DNA of 64,000 nt from Bog-105 sp965277855 (GTDB lineage: Bacteria > Acidobacteriota > Terriglobia > Bryobacterales > Bryobacteraceae): positions 3,968,001 to 4,032,000 of the forward strand of contig OZ255847.1 of assembly GCA_965277855.1 (NCBI GenBank), given 5' to 3'. Both the position numbers and the translations under genes were made by a program. Position 1 is the first letter of the stretch; each line of letters begins with the position of its first letter. The notes under the pieces were generated by a model, which made no database searches, was not told the origin of the DNA, and worked only from the letters and a program-made list of their open reading frames with translations. Below are positions 39,601 to 48,068 of the stretch, piece after piece.

Positions 39601-40055
39601 GATCCGGCGCTCATCGGATGTGGGCGCGAGCCGCTGAACCGCACGGCGACTTCCAGGAAATGAGTGTCCGGCGGTTCTCTGAAATGTCGTACTACCGCTC
39701 GGTAGCGCTCGGTAAGCTGGGGCGGACCGCGGAGTGTGAGGAGTCACTCGACAGCCTGCTGGCGTATGCCGAAGATCTGGAGAGAACGGTTCCGGTCATT
39801 GACTATTTCGCTACGTCGCTGCCAGCCATGCTGTTGTTCGAGGAAGATCTGGAGCGAAAGAACAGGTTGCAGGCTTGGTTCCTCAAAGCGCAAGCCAAGG
39901 CCGGATTGGGCGAGGAGATGGAGAGCGCGGCGCTGTTGCGAGAACTTTTGGACGAAGATCCCAATCATGCTCTGGCGGCCGATTTTCTCGCAGAGATCGA
40001 CTGTCGCCGGAGGCTCTCGGAGACGGCGAGCGTTGGTTCCGGGACGGTGCAGTGA
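36609..40055 (+). CDS. DUF5107 and TPR-repeat protein
   Basis: A 1148-residue protein from ATG 36609 (MSSQRKLVLPP); an upstream TTG at 36567 would add 14 residues. No signal peptide, so it should be cytoplasmic. The N-terminal half (about 40-430) is a DUF5107 domain with a galactose-mutarotase-like beta-sandwich look: MILPELGGRIHVGLDKTNGY, PWISGGVEFNWPQHHRP, CLHPGKAHIELKVRLYNRTP. The rest is a TPR array (NHALGVWHLRGGEFQLAEGY, YYLGNLLYDRRRYGEAIERW, AWRNLGIAYFNVLRDPVRAL). In acidobacteria such proteins often sit next to sugar porters, but the activity is not known; a carbohydrate-binding or epimerase-like role is plausible. First gene of an operon with the porter and GH59. Confidence 0.88.
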   Translation: MSSQRKLVLPPAPSGEKGIVQCWAAPVVIPTYCPMPPEKNPMFLESRVYQGSSGSVYPLPFTERIAREPVAREWQAIHLENDYLRVMILPELGGRIHVGLDKTNGYDFFYRQNVIKPALVGLAGPWISGGVEFNWPQHHRPGTYMPVEVVWEAGADGSITAWCGDHDPLDRLQGTHGICLHPGKAHIELKVRLYNRTPLRQTFLWWANMAVQVHERYQSFFAPDVHYVADHAKRATSTFPRCEGVYYGIDYGARPTEGVRAEESPGHFVPPGDYPANDLSWYANIPVPTSYMALDSKGDFFGGYDHRREAGLVHVANHHIAPGKKQWTWGNGEFGYAWDRNLTDEDGPYVELMAGVYTDNQPDFSFLSPGEVKTFSQYWYPIQRMGVPTKANRQAALRVEVAADLRVVRLALCVTEEYQDALLSLEWQRAGSETRCVGRWTAQLRPGQAFQVEAELPSEMGREDLRVTLRDSEGDEILSYRSDEFAGKGGAAPEPATEPGQPSEIATIEELNLIGQHLTQYRHATRSPVSYWQEAIRRDPGDSRANHALGVWHLRGGEFQLAEGYFRTSIERLTACNPNPAEGDACYHLGLALRYQGRRKEAYDSLYKAAWNYATRSCAYHALAELDAANGHLAASLDHLTLSLRTNADNANARNLGAVIFRKMGREADARSWLEQNLALNPTDQWARYLDRGTRPANNQMALDLAFDYARAGLDSEACGVLETADLRAADGSVPMVCYALGYFYSNRGDERAATRWLTKASEAAPNLCFPSRLEEMSILAWAADREKFDAKVQYYLGNLLYDRRRYGEAIERWEASVAINAGFATAWRNLGIAYFNVLRDPVRALNAYEAAFQIDRGDARVFYERDQLWKRTGERPSRRLEEMQAHRELIELRDDLSIELAAVFNQEGQHREAQSVLLSRTFQPWEGGEGLAIAQHVRTHISLGRRALVEGDAAAAQVLFAAALGTPVNLGEAKHPLANQANIFYWMGEASERLGDRSGAHRMWARAAEPHGDFQEMSVRRFSEMSYYRSVALGKLGRTAECEESLDSLLAYAEDLERTVPVIDYFATSLPAMLLFEEDLERKNRLQAWFLKAQAKAGLGEEMESAALLRELLDEDPNHALAADFLAEIDCRRRLSETASVGSGTVQ

Positions 40056-41509
40056 CGGACAGGAAGGGGAGCACGCTGAACGGCGAGACTGCATTGCATG
40101 GCGGGAACCTGAATTTCCGATACACCGGCCTGGTTTGCGCAGTGGCCGCACTGGGCGGACTTCTATTCGGTTATGACTATGTGGTGATAGGGGGCGCCAA
40201 GCCGTTTTATGAAGCCTACTTTCATCTCACAACGGGAGCGCAGGTTGGGTGGGCGAACAGCTGCGCGCTATTGGGTTGCCTGATCGGCTCCATCCTCTCC
40301 GGCACGCTTAGTGACCGGTTCGGCCGTAAGAGCCTGTTGATACTGTCGGCGGTTCTTTTTGCGGTCTCATCGCTGTTGACTGGCTGGGCGGCCACATTCT
40401 CGCTGTTTGTCACCTGGCGTATTCTCGGGGGTGTCGCCATTGGAATCGCTTCGAATATCTCGCCTACTTACATCGCGGAGGTAAGTCCCGCAGTCTGGCG
40501 AGGTCGGCTTGTCTCACTGAATCAGTTGACGATCGTCGTGGGAATTTTGATGGCGCAGATTGTAAATCTGCTGATTGCAGAGCGGGTCCCGGAAGGCGCA
40601 ACGGTCTCGTTGATTCGCAATTCCTGGAACGGCCAATTCGGATGGCGGTACATGTTTATGGCGGTGGCGGTACCCTCGTTGCTTTTCCTTATTGGCGCGA
40701 TATTTGTTCCGGAAAGTCCGCGCTGGCTGGTCTCGAAAGGGCGGGAGTCGCAGGCCCGGGCAATCTTCAGCCGCATCGGCGGTGATGACTACGCACTCCT
40801 CGCGACGCAAGACGTAGAAACAGCGGAAGAGACCGAAGCCGGTGGAGTTACATCGCGGAATGTATTCCGATCCACAAAGCTTCGCTCGGCACTGATAATT
40901 GGTGTCGTCCTGGCCGTGCTCCAGCAATGGAGCGGTATCAATATTCTTTTCAACTATGCCGAAGAGATTTATCGGGCCGCCGGCTATGGCGTAAACGATG
41001 TTCTGTTTAATATCGTGATCACTGGAGCAATCAATTTACTCTTTACACTGATCGCGCTGCGGGTGGTCGACAACTGGGGACGCCGCCCATTGATGCTGCT
41101 CGGATGCGCTGGAATTGCGGTTTCGCATTTTCTGATTGGCTTGGCGTATCGCTGGGGCGTGCAGGGCGTACCCGTTCTGCTATTCACTTTGCTGACGGTC
41201 GGCTTTTACGCTATGTCGTTGGCGCCCGTGACCTGGGTGCTTATATCGGAGATCTTCCCCACGCGATTCCGGAGTACAGGAGTTGCCATCTCGGTCTCGG
41301 CTCTCTGGATTGCCTCCTTTCTGTTGACGTTTACCTTCCCAGTCTTGCGAGAAAATCTCGGAGAATCAGGAACCTTTTGGCTGTACTCAGGGATCTGCGC
41401 CGCAGGGCTTCTCTTTGTTTATTTCCGGGTACCCGAAACCAAAGGGAAGGCGCTGGAAGACATCGAAAAGATGCTGGCTGGACCGAGCAGTTCAAGTGTT
41501 CATCGTTAA
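40052..41509 (+). CDS. Sugar porter, major facilitator superfamily
   Basis: About 485 residues from the GTG at 40052, which overlaps the DUF5107 stop (GTGA); a frame running further upstream lies inside that gene. Twelve transmembrane helices with the sugar-porter signatures GLLFGYDYVVIGGA, DRFGRKSLL, PESPRWLVSKGR, QQWSGINILFNYAEEI, DNWGRRPLML, SEIFPTRFRSTG and the terminal PETKG. These proteins are proton-coupled hexose/pentose symporters (xylose, galactose, arabinose types) in the inner membrane. Its position between the DUF5107 protein and a galactosidase suggests it takes up galactose or a small galactoside freed by the glycosidase. Confidence 0.93.
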   Translation: MTDRKGSTLNGETALHGGNLNFRYTGLVCAVAALGGLLFGYDYVVIGGAKPFYEAYFHLTTGAQVGWANSCALLGCLIGSILSGTLSDRFGRKSLLILSAVLFAVSSLLTGWAATFSLFVTWRILGGVAIGIASNISPTYIAEVSPAVWRGRLVSLNQLTIVVGILMAQIVNLLIAERVPEGATVSLIRNSWNGQFGWRYMFMAVAVPSLLFLIGAIFVPESPRWLVSKGRESQARAIFSRIGGDDYALLATQDVETAEETEAGGVTSRNVFRSTKLRSALIIGVVLAVLQQWSGINILFNYAEEIYRAAGYGVNDVLFNIVITGAINLLFTLIALRVVDNWGRRPLMLLGCAGIAVSHFLIGLAYRWGVQGVPVLLFTLLTVGFYAMSLAPVTWVLISEIFPTRFRSTGVAISVSALWIASFLLTFTFPVLRENLGESGTFWLYSGICAAGLLFVYFRVPETKGKALEDIEKMLAGPSSSSVHR

Positions 41510-41531
41510 CGATTGATCGAATCCCAAAATT

Positions 41532-43487
41532 ATGTATAAATGCATAGCACTGGTGCTTTTGGCAACTCTCGCTTGGGGCGCGGACACCCCAATCCTGCTC
41601 GATGGGCACGCGACCGGCCGGATTTACGACGGAATCGGAGCAGTAAGCGCCGGGGCGTCATCGCGCCTGCTGGTCGATTATCCGGAGCCGCAGCGGAGCC
41701 AAATTCTGGACTATCTTTTCAAGCCGAACTATGGCGCTGCGTTGCAGCACTTGAAAGTCGAAGTGGGAGGCGATGTGAATTCGACAGACGGCTCGGAGGC
41801 GAGCCATAGCCGGTCTCGGTCCGATCACGATTACACGCGCGGTTACGAGTGGTGGCTGATGAAAGAAGCCAAACGGCGAAACCCTGAGATACAGCTGGAT
41901 ATTCTTCCCTGGGGAGCGCCCGGCTGGGTGGGCAACGGGCAACTCTACTCTTCCGATATGGCGAACTACATAGCGGATTTCATCGAGGGCGCCCAGAAGC
42001 AGTACGGTTTGCACATCGAATACGCGGGTATCTGGAACGAGAAAGTGTATGACGCCGAGTATGTGAAAGAGCTGAAGAAAGTGTTCGCGAAACGGAAGCT
42101 CGATACGAAAATCGTCTGCTGCGATGAGTACCCGGGCCAACATCAATGGCGCATTGCGAACGCTATGCGTCAGGATCACGAGCTCGCTGCTTCGGTGGAC
42201 GTGCTGGCGGTGCACTATCCGCAAACCGAAGATGGTGCGCTGACAACGACACATCAGGCAAAGGCGTTGGGCAAGCCACTTTGGTCGAGCGAGGACCAGC
42301 CCAACTCAGGCGGCGGCCCCATTGTCTCGCGCGATTGGGAACCGGGCGGTCGGATTCTCTCTTCGGTGTACAACCGCAACTACCTAGAAGGGAAGTTGAC
42401 AAAGACGGAAATCTGGAGTCCGGTGACTTCTTATTACGACAATCTCGCTGCTCCTAATTCCGGGCTTATGTATGCGAATACGCCGTGGTCTGGATACTAC
42501 GACGTGCAGAGCACAGTCTGGGTGACGGCGCACACCACGCAATTTGCAAAACCGGGTTGGAAGTATATGGATTCCGGTTGCGGCTATTTGCGCGAAGGCG
42601 GCACCTATGTTGCTTTGCAATCGCCTGACAACAGGGATTGGAGCGTAGTTGCCGAAACCATTGCGGCGAAGCATCCGCAAACCGTGGCGGTTCGAGTTAC
42701 TGGAGGATTGCGGGCAGACACGATTCACTTATGGGAGACAAACGCCGGGAAGACGTTTGGACACGTCTCCGATTTGCACGCGCTTAATGGGGTTGTGACG
42801 GCAACTCTCGATCCCGATTCCATTTACACTTTGACGACTACGCAGGGGCAGGCGAAGGGTAGCGCACAACCTCCAGGGAATACTCCGTTTCCCATGCCTT
42901 ATGAAGAGGGATTTGAGAAAACCGCGCTCAATCGCGCACCGAAGTTTCTGGCTGATCAGGACGGAGCCTTCGAAGTGCATGCCTGTGTGGGCCGCCCGGG
43001 GAATTGCCTGGCGCAAGTGATCACACAAAAACCGATACCATGGGGTCCGCTGCCGAATCCGTTCACGATGGCCGGCGATGCGAGTTGGTCGGACTACACG
43101 GTGAGTTCGGACATCCTGCTTGAAACAGCGGATGAAGTGACGGTGGCGGGGCGCATTGATTCGGCAGACGTGTTCCAGGACGGAAACGCGCTGTATCCGA
43201 GCGCCTATGTTTTACGCCTTCGCAAAAATGGCGATTGGGCGCTGCTGTCGACCAAATACAAGCGCTCGCCGCAAACGCTCGCCGGCGGAACTATCCCGCT
43301 GCAGGGAAAGCAATGGCATACGTTGGCGCTGACGTTCGAGGGCAGTAACGTTTCGGCGATGTTGGACGACCAAGTGCTGACAAAGGCGCATGACACAACC
43401 CATAAGAGCGGAATGGTTGCTATCGGGAGCGACTGGGGCACTGCGGAGTTCGACAATCTGGTCGTCCGGCGAGTTGGGGCCCCATGA
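41532..43487 (+). CDS. Exported glycoside hydrolase family 59 (galactocerebrosidase-like)
   Basis: A 651-residue exported enzyme with signal peptide (cut after LAWGA). Residues about 20-345 follow animal galactocerebrosidase closely in my recollection: YDGIGAVSAGASSRLLVDYP, RSQILDYLFKPNYGA, LKVEVGGD, RGYEWWLMKEAKRRNP, with the acid/base Glu in GIWNEK and the nucleophile Glu in LWSSED, then PWSGYYDVQSTVWVTAHTTQ. A C-terminal jelly-roll/LamG-like domain (about 500-645) is also as in GALC. GH59 enzymes remove beta-galactose from galactosyl-lipids or related beta-galactosides. 22 bases after the porter gene, last in the operon. Natural substrate in a soil bacterium unknown: glycolipid, or beta-galactan ends. 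Confidence 0.9.
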   Translation: MYKCIALVLLATLAWGADTPILLDGHATGRIYDGIGAVSAGASSRLLVDYPEPQRSQILDYLFKPNYGAALQHLKVEVGGDVNSTDGSEASHSRSRSDHDYTRGYEWWLMKEAKRRNPEIQLDILPWGAPGWVGNGQLYSSDMANYIADFIEGAQKQYGLHIEYAGIWNEKVYDAEYVKELKKVFAKRKLDTKIVCCDEYPGQHQWRIANAMRQDHELAASVDVLAVHYPQTEDGALTTTHQAKALGKPLWSSEDQPNSGGGPIVSRDWEPGGRILSSVYNRNYLEGKLTKTEIWSPVTSYYDNLAAPNSGLMYANTPWSGYYDVQSTVWVTAHTTQFAKPGWKYMDSGCGYLREGGTYVALQSPDNRDWSVVAETIAAKHPQTVAVRVTGGLRADTIHLWETNAGKTFGHVSDLHALNGVVTATLDPDSIYTLTTTQGQAKGSAQPPGNTPFPMPYEEGFEKTALNRAPKFLADQDGAFEVHACVGRPGNCLAQVITQKPIPWGPLPNPFTMAGDASWSDYTVSSDILLETADEVTVAGRIDSADVFQDGNALYPSAYVLRLRKNGDWALLSTKYKRSPQTLAGGTIPLQGKQWHTLALTFEGSNVSAMLDDQVLTKAHDTTHKSGMVAIGSDWGTAEFDNLVVRRVGAP

Positions 43488-43493
43488 TTGAGT

Positions 43494-44171
43494 TCAGGAG
43501 CGGGTGACGGCGGCGTGTTCTTCGTTGTGGTGCCGTACGTCGATGCCTTGCACCAGGAAGAGCACGTCTTCGGCGATGTTGGTGGCGTGGTCGGCGATGC
43601 GTTCGAGGTTGCGGATCACCGAGAGCAGGTAAAGCGATTGCGGGATCTGCTGGGGATTGTTGGCCATGAAGCTGATGAGTTCGTGGTAGCTGGCGGTGCG
43701 CATGTTATCGACCGCATCGTCGGAGGCGAGGACGCTGCGGGCCATTTCGGCGTCGCGGTTGACGAAGGCGTCGAGGGCTTTGCGGACCATGCTTTGGGCG
43801 AGTCCGGCGATGTGCGGGATGTCGATCAAGGGCCGGATCAGAGGCTCGCGCATCAGAGCCAGTGCGCTTTGCGCGATGCTGACCGAGAGGTCGCCCATGC
43901 GTTCGAGATCGTTGTTGATTTTAATAGCCGCTGTGATGAGGCGAAGGTCGGCGGCGAGCGGCGCCTGAAGAGCGAGAAGGCCGATGGCCATGTCGTCGAT
44001 CTCGATTTCGAGCTGATTGATGCGAGATTCGTTGCGAATGACCTGTTGGGCGAGGTCGTCATTCTTTTCGACGACACCTTGAACGCTTCGATAGACGGCG
44101 CTTTCGACGAGCGCGCTCATCTCGAGCAGTTTGGATTTTAGTTTTTCAAGCTCTTGTTCGAAGTGACGCAC
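43494..44171 (-). CDS. phoU: Phosphate-signalling protein PhoU
   Basis: A 225-residue all-helical protein made of two PhoU three-helix repeats, with metal-binding acidic motifs near EIDDMAIGLLALQAP and RIADHATNIAEDVLFL. It links the PstSCAB transporter to the PhoR kinase and keeps the Pho regulon off when phosphate is ample. Last gene of pstS-pstC-pstA-pstB-phoU. It converges on the GH59 gene with a six-base gap. phoR/phoB are not in the window. Confidence 0.96.
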   Translation of the reverse strand: MRHFEQELEKLKSKLLEMSALVESAVYRSVQGVVEKNDDLAQQVIRNESRINQLEIEIDDMAIGLLALQAPLAADLRLITAAIKINNDLERMGDLSVSIAQSALALMREPLIRPLIDIPHIAGLAQSMVRKALDAFVNRDAEMARSVLASDDAVDNMRTASYHELISFMANNPQQIPQSLYLLSVIRNLERIADHATNIAEDVLFLVQGIDVRHHNEEHAAVTRS

Positions 44172-44199
44172 AGAGACCTCCCGAAAAGTATGAGATGGA

Positions 44200-45030
44200 T
44201 CAGCCGAAGCGGCCGGTTACGTAATCTTCCGTTTCTTTCTTGCCTGGGTTCTGGAAGATTTTGCGGGTGTCGTCAATTTCGATGAGCTTGCCGAGCAGGA
44301 AGAAGCCGGTGTAATCGGCGAGGCGCGCGGCTTGCTGCATGTTGTGGGTGACGATGACGATGGTAGTCATTTCTTTGATGTGAAAGAGGAGCTCCTCTAT
44401 TTTGAGGGTCGCGATGGGATCGAGCGCGGAACAGGGTTCATCGAGCAGCAGCACTTCGGGCTCGACGGCGAGCGCGCGCGCGATGCAGAGGCGCTGCTGC
44501 TGACCACCGGAGAGCGCGGTAGCGGGCTTGTTGAGTTTGTCTTTGACTTCAGTCCACAGCGCGGCATGGGTGAGACTGCGTTCGACAGCTTCGTCGATGA
44601 CGGATTTGTTGCGGATCCCGTTGACGCGCAGGCCGTAAGCCACGTTATCGAAGATGGTCTTGGCGAAGGGATTGGATTTCTGGAAGACCATGCCGATGCG
44701 GCGGCGCACGTAGGTGACATCGAGCGAGAGCAGATCGGCGTTGTCGAGCAATAATTCGCCCTCGACGCGCGTGTTACGGATGGCCTCGTTCATGCGGTTC
44801 ATGGTGCGCAGGAAGGTGGATTTGCCGCAGCCGGAAGGGCCGATAAACGCGGTGATGCGGTTGACGGGGATGTCGAGAGTGATGTTATAAAGCGCCTGGA
44901 AGGCGCCGTAGTAGAAGTTGATCTCCTTGGCGCTGAGCTTGGCAGACGGGCGGGCCGGAGTGGGACCGGCGGGCGCAGGCGGAACGGGCATGGCGGTTTT
45001 GATGGTCTGCGGTCCGGGTGAAGTAGCCAA
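44200..45030 (-). CDS. pstB: Phosphate ABC transporter ATP-binding protein
   Basis: A 276-residue ATPase that powers high-affinity phosphate uptake. Walker A is GPSGCGKST, the ABC signature LSGGQQQRL, Walker B VLLLDEPCSALDP, and the H-loop VTHNMQQAARLAD. A proline-rich leader of about 30 residues precedes the usual PstB start (AKEINFYYGAFQALYNI), so a downstream start is possible, but none with a better site was seen. It begins three bases after pstA and precedes phoU. Confidence 0.97.
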   Translation of the reverse strand: MATSPGPQTIKTAMPVPPAPAGPTPARPSAKLSAKEINFYYGAFQALYNITLDIPVNRITAFIGPSGCGKSTFLRTMNRMNEAIRNTRVEGELLLDNADLLSLDVTYVRRRIGMVFQKSNPFAKTIFDNVAYGLRVNGIRNKSVIDEAVERSLTHAALWTEVKDKLNKPATALSGGQQQRLCIARALAVEPEVLLLDEPCSALDPIATLKIEELLFHIKEMTTIVIVTHNMQQAARLADYTGFFLLGKLIEIDDTRKIFQNPGKKETEDYVTGRFG

Positions 45031-45033
45031 AGT

Positions 45034-45888
45034 TTATCTCCTGGAGGACGCAGGTCCTCTGGCAATAATCATGCGAGCGGTAATGTTCACGAGAAGAATG
45101 AGGGACAGCAGGACGAAACCGGCGGCCCAAGCTTGCTGGTGGAGATCTTCATCAGGGGCGATGGCGTAATTGTAGATCATGACCGGGAGCGTGGCGATGG
45201 GAGCAAGCCAGCCTTTGCTCCAGAACATATTGCCCAGAGCCGTGAAGAGGAGAGGCGCAGTCTCGCCGGCGACGCGCGCCAGGTTAAGCATCATGCCCGA
45301 TGTGAGACCGGCGATGGCAGTCGGAACCACCACAGTGAAGATGGTTTTTGCCTTGGTAGCGCCGAGCGCCATAGCGCCCTCCCGCATAGCGGTCGGAACA
45401 GCGCGCAGAAATTCTTCCGTAGTACGCACGGCGATAGGAATCATCATGATGCCGAGAGCCACGCCGCCGGCGAGTGCCGAGAAGTGTTTCATGGGGCGCA
45501 CGATCAATGCGAAGGCGACGATGCCGATGACGATGGAGGGGACGCCGTTGAGCAGATCGACCACATAGCGGATGAGAAAAGCGAAAGCCTTGCCGCTGTA
45601 CTCGGCCAGGTAGACACCGGCAAAGAAGCCGATCGGGACACCAATGAGCGTAGCGACGAGCAGGACCTTGCCGCTGCCGACAATGGCATTGGCCATGCCG
45701 CCACCGGTTTCACCCGCCGGCTTGGGCAGCTTAGTAAAGAAATTGAAATTGAGGGACTTTGCGCCATGCACGAGCAGGTAGCCCAGGATGAAGAAGAGAA
45801 CGCCGATAACGAGGAGAGTGCAAAGTCCGGAGAAGGACAACATGACGATGTTGACCAGCTTGCGGCGAGGAGAGATTTCCATGGTCAT
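45034..45888 (-). CDS. pstA: Phosphate ABC transporter permease PstA
   Basis: A 284-residue inner-membrane permease with six helices. I start at the ATG at 45888 (MTMEISPRRKLVN), four bases after the pstC stop; a longer frame runs back into pstC with a Ser/Pro-rich, non-credible leader, and an ATG two codons on is an alternative. The permease signature is RAVPTAMREGAMALGATKAK followed by IAGLTSGMMLNLARVAGETAPLL. It pairs with PstC to form the phosphate channel. Confidence 0.96.
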   Translation of the reverse strand: MTMEISPRRKLVNIVMLSFSGLCTLLVIGVLFFILGYLLVHGAKSLNFNFFTKLPKPAGETGGGMANAIVGSGKVLLVATLIGVPIGFFAGVYLAEYSGKAFAFLIRYVVDLLNGVPSIVIGIVAFALIVRPMKHFSALAGGVALGIMMIPIAVRTTEEFLRAVPTAMREGAMALGATKAKTIFTVVVPTAIAGLTSGMMLNLARVAGETAPLLFTALGNMFWSKGWLAPIATLPVMIYNYAIAPDEDLHQQAWAAGFVLLSLILLVNITARMIIARGPASSRR

Positions 45889-45892
45889 GGAA

Positions 45893-46864
45893 TCAGGAGG
45901 CCCTCCGGGAGGTGGCGATGATGAGGACGCGGGCGATGGCGTTGATGACGATGGTGAGACCGAAGAGAACAAGGCCGAGGAAGATCAGCGAGGAGACGTA
46001 TAGATTGCCACTGGCTTCGGCGAACTCATTGGCGATAACGGCGGCGATGGAATAGCCTGGCGAGAGCAGAGAGCCGGAAATTGTGGGGGTGTTGCCGATG
46101 ACCATGGTGACGGCCATAGTTTCGCCGAGGGCGCGAGCGAGAGCGAGAAAAACGGAGCCGATGATACCAGTGCTGGCGGTAGGCAGGACGATGTCCCAGG
46201 TGGTTTCCCATTTGGTAGCGCCGAGCGCGAGTGCGGCTTCGCGCTGTTCGACAGGGACGGCGAGGAGCACTTCGCGCGAGACCGAGATGATGAAGGGCAC
46301 CACCATGATGGAGAGGACAAGACCGGCCGAGAGAATGCTGACGCCGTAGAAATCGCCGCGGAAGATAGGTAGATAGCCGAGCGATTTCTGAAGCAGGGGC
46401 ACGACGAATTTGCCGATGAATGGAACCAGGATGAAGATGCCGAGGAGACCGTAGATAACGCTGGGAACGGCGGCGAGAAGTTCAATGAGGAACGTGAGAA
46501 TGTTCGAGAACCGGGGCGGCGCCATTTCGGCAAGAAAGATGGAGGAAGCCACGCCGAGAGGCACGGCGATCAGCAGGGCCAAAAACGATGTGACGCAGGT
46601 GCCATAGATGAAGGGCAGTGCGCCGAACTTGCCGCCGTTCGGATCCCAGGTGGAGGTGACAAGAAAGTGCCATCCAAATGTCTTGACGGTGGGTTGAGAA
46701 CTGAGCCAGAGTTCGACCACGATCAGGGCCACGATACCGAGCACTAAGAGTGACGAGGCGAAGGTGATGGCGTAGGCTAACTCATCGCCGCCCCGCAAGC
46801 GGCTCATAAAAGTCTGGCCGGCAGGGCGGCGAAGTGCGTCGGTGATGTAGGTTGTACTCGCCAT
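45893..46864 (-). CDS. pstC: Phosphate ABC transporter permease PstC
   Basis: A 323-residue inner-membrane permease. Helices begin near YAITFASSLLVLGIVALIVV, and the cytoplasmic EAA loop reads AVPVEQREAALALGATKWET with GSVFLALARALGETMAVTMV after it, typical of PstC. It follows pstS by about 30 bases and precedes pstA by four. Length matches the family. Confidence 0.97.
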   Translation of the reverse strand: MASTTYITDALRRPAGQTFMSRLRGGDELAYAITFASSLLVLGIVALIVVELWLSSQPTVKTFGWHFLVTSTWDPNGGKFGALPFIYGTCVTSFLALLIAVPLGVASSIFLAEMAPPRFSNILTFLIELLAAVPSVIYGLLGIFILVPFIGKFVVPLLQKSLGYLPIFRGDFYGVSILSAGLVLSIMVVPFIISVSREVLLAVPVEQREAALALGATKWETTWDIVLPTASTGIIGSVFLALARALGETMAVTMVIGNTPTISGSLLSPGYSIAAVIANEFAEASGNLYVSSLIFLGLVLFGLTIVINAIARVLIIATSRRAS

Positions 46865-46896
46865 ACAGCGATAGCGGCCGCTACGCCAAGTTTAGG

Positions 46897-47937
46897 CTAT
46901 TGAATCTTGGCGATCTGTAGTTGTTCTTTGGCGACAACGGATGTTGGGAGCTTCGCGTAGTCGAGCGATTCGACCGAACCTTGCCCGGTGGTGATGGCCC
47001 ATTTGAGGAAACCGACCAGGGCTTTCTTCTTGGCGGCATCCGAGATCTTTTCGGGGACCAGCAGCCAGGTGAACGTGGAGATCGGATAAACGCCGGTGCC
47101 GGATTCGTTGGTAATGGAGACGCGGAAATCGGCGGGCATGGTTCTGGAGGCAGCAGCAGCGGCACTGACGGAGGCAAGATCAGCTTTCACGAATTTGCCG
47201 GACTTGTTTTGCACCATGCCATAAGCGAGATGATTCTTAATGGCGTAGATCAGCTCGACGTAACCGAGCGATCCTTTCTGCTGCTTGATGACACCAGCGA
47301 CACCATCGTTGCCTTTTCCTCCGAGACCGACAGGCCAGTTGACAGAAGTGTTCTTGCCGACTTTGGAACTCCATTCGGGGCTGACTTTCGAAAGGTAATC
47401 GGTCCAGCAAAAGGTAGTGCCACTGCCATCGGAGCGATGAACGACCAGGATTTTGTCATCGGGCAATTTGACTCCTGGGTTGGCTTTGGCAAGCTGGGGA
47501 TCGTTCCAGGTTTTGATGGTGCCCATGAAAATTCCGACGAGCGCTTCGGGAGTGAACTTCAATTCCTGGGTAATACCGGGCAGGTTGTAAGTGGGGACGG
47601 CGGCGCCTAACACCGTCGGGAACAGCAAGACTCCGTAGCCGTTCTTATCTTTGAACGCCTTCAGCTGTTCGTCGGTCATGGGCATATCGCTGGCGCCAAA
47701 ATCGACGGTGCCTTCGGTGACGCCTTTGATGCCGCCGCCGGATCCGTTGGGCTGATAGTTGATCTGAGCATTGCCGACGGATTGATACTCACTGAACCAT
47801 TTTTGATAGATGGGAGCGGGGAACGTGGCGCCTGCGCCGGTGAGGCTGGTTTGGGCGGCGAGAGGGAGTGAGACGGCGGTCGAGGCGAGGACAAGGGCTC
47901 TAGTCCAACCCGCCAGCTTGGAATTTTGCATGCTCAT
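46897..47937 (-). CDS. pstS: Phosphate-binding periplasmic protein PstS
   Basis: A 346-residue solute-binding protein with signal peptide (to SLPLAAQ). The phosphate site is formed by LTGAGATFPAPIYQKWF, GGGIKGVTEGTVDFGASDMP and VVHRSDGSGTTF, all conserved in PstS. First gene of the pst operon on the minus strand; about 130 bases separate it from the amidohydrolase end. A GTCAC-containing stretch upstream may be a PhoB site but is weak. Confidence 0.97.
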   Translation of the reverse strand: MSMQNSKLAGWTRALVLASTAVSLPLAAQTSLTGAGATFPAPIYQKWFSEYQSVGNAQINYQPNGSGGGIKGVTEGTVDFGASDMPMTDEQLKAFKDKNGYGVLLFPTVLGAAVPTYNLPGITQELKFTPEALVGIFMGTIKTWNDPQLAKANPGVKLPDDKILVVHRSDGSGTTFCWTDYLSKVSPEWSSKVGKNTSVNWPVGLGGKGNDGVAGVIKQQKGSLGYVELIYAIKNHLAYGMVQNKSGKFVKADLASVSAAAAASRTMPADFRVSITNESGTGVYPISTFTWLLVPEKISDAAKKKALVGFLKWAITTGQGSVESLDYAKLPTSVVAKEQLQIAKIQ

Positions 47938-48011
47938 GAATAGTTTTCCTTGCGCTCCGGGCCGTGATCAAAGCGTGTGCGAGACCCGGAGCAGATTAGT
48001 GCTCTTCTAGA

Positions 48012-48042
48012 GTGACGGTTGGTCATCAATGCTACGTGACAG
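48012..48042 (-). promoter_or_regulatory. Possible but weak PhoB-binding region upstream of pstS
   Basis: On the minus strand CTGTCAC (48042-48036) matches the pho-box half-site, and CCGTCAC follows at 48018-48012. The 11-base periodicity of a true pho box is not kept (spacing 24). Position, 75-105 bases before the pstS ATG, is reasonable. Confidence 0.2.
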
Positions 48043-48068
48043 TCCGGTTACAACCGTGTGTATTCCGA

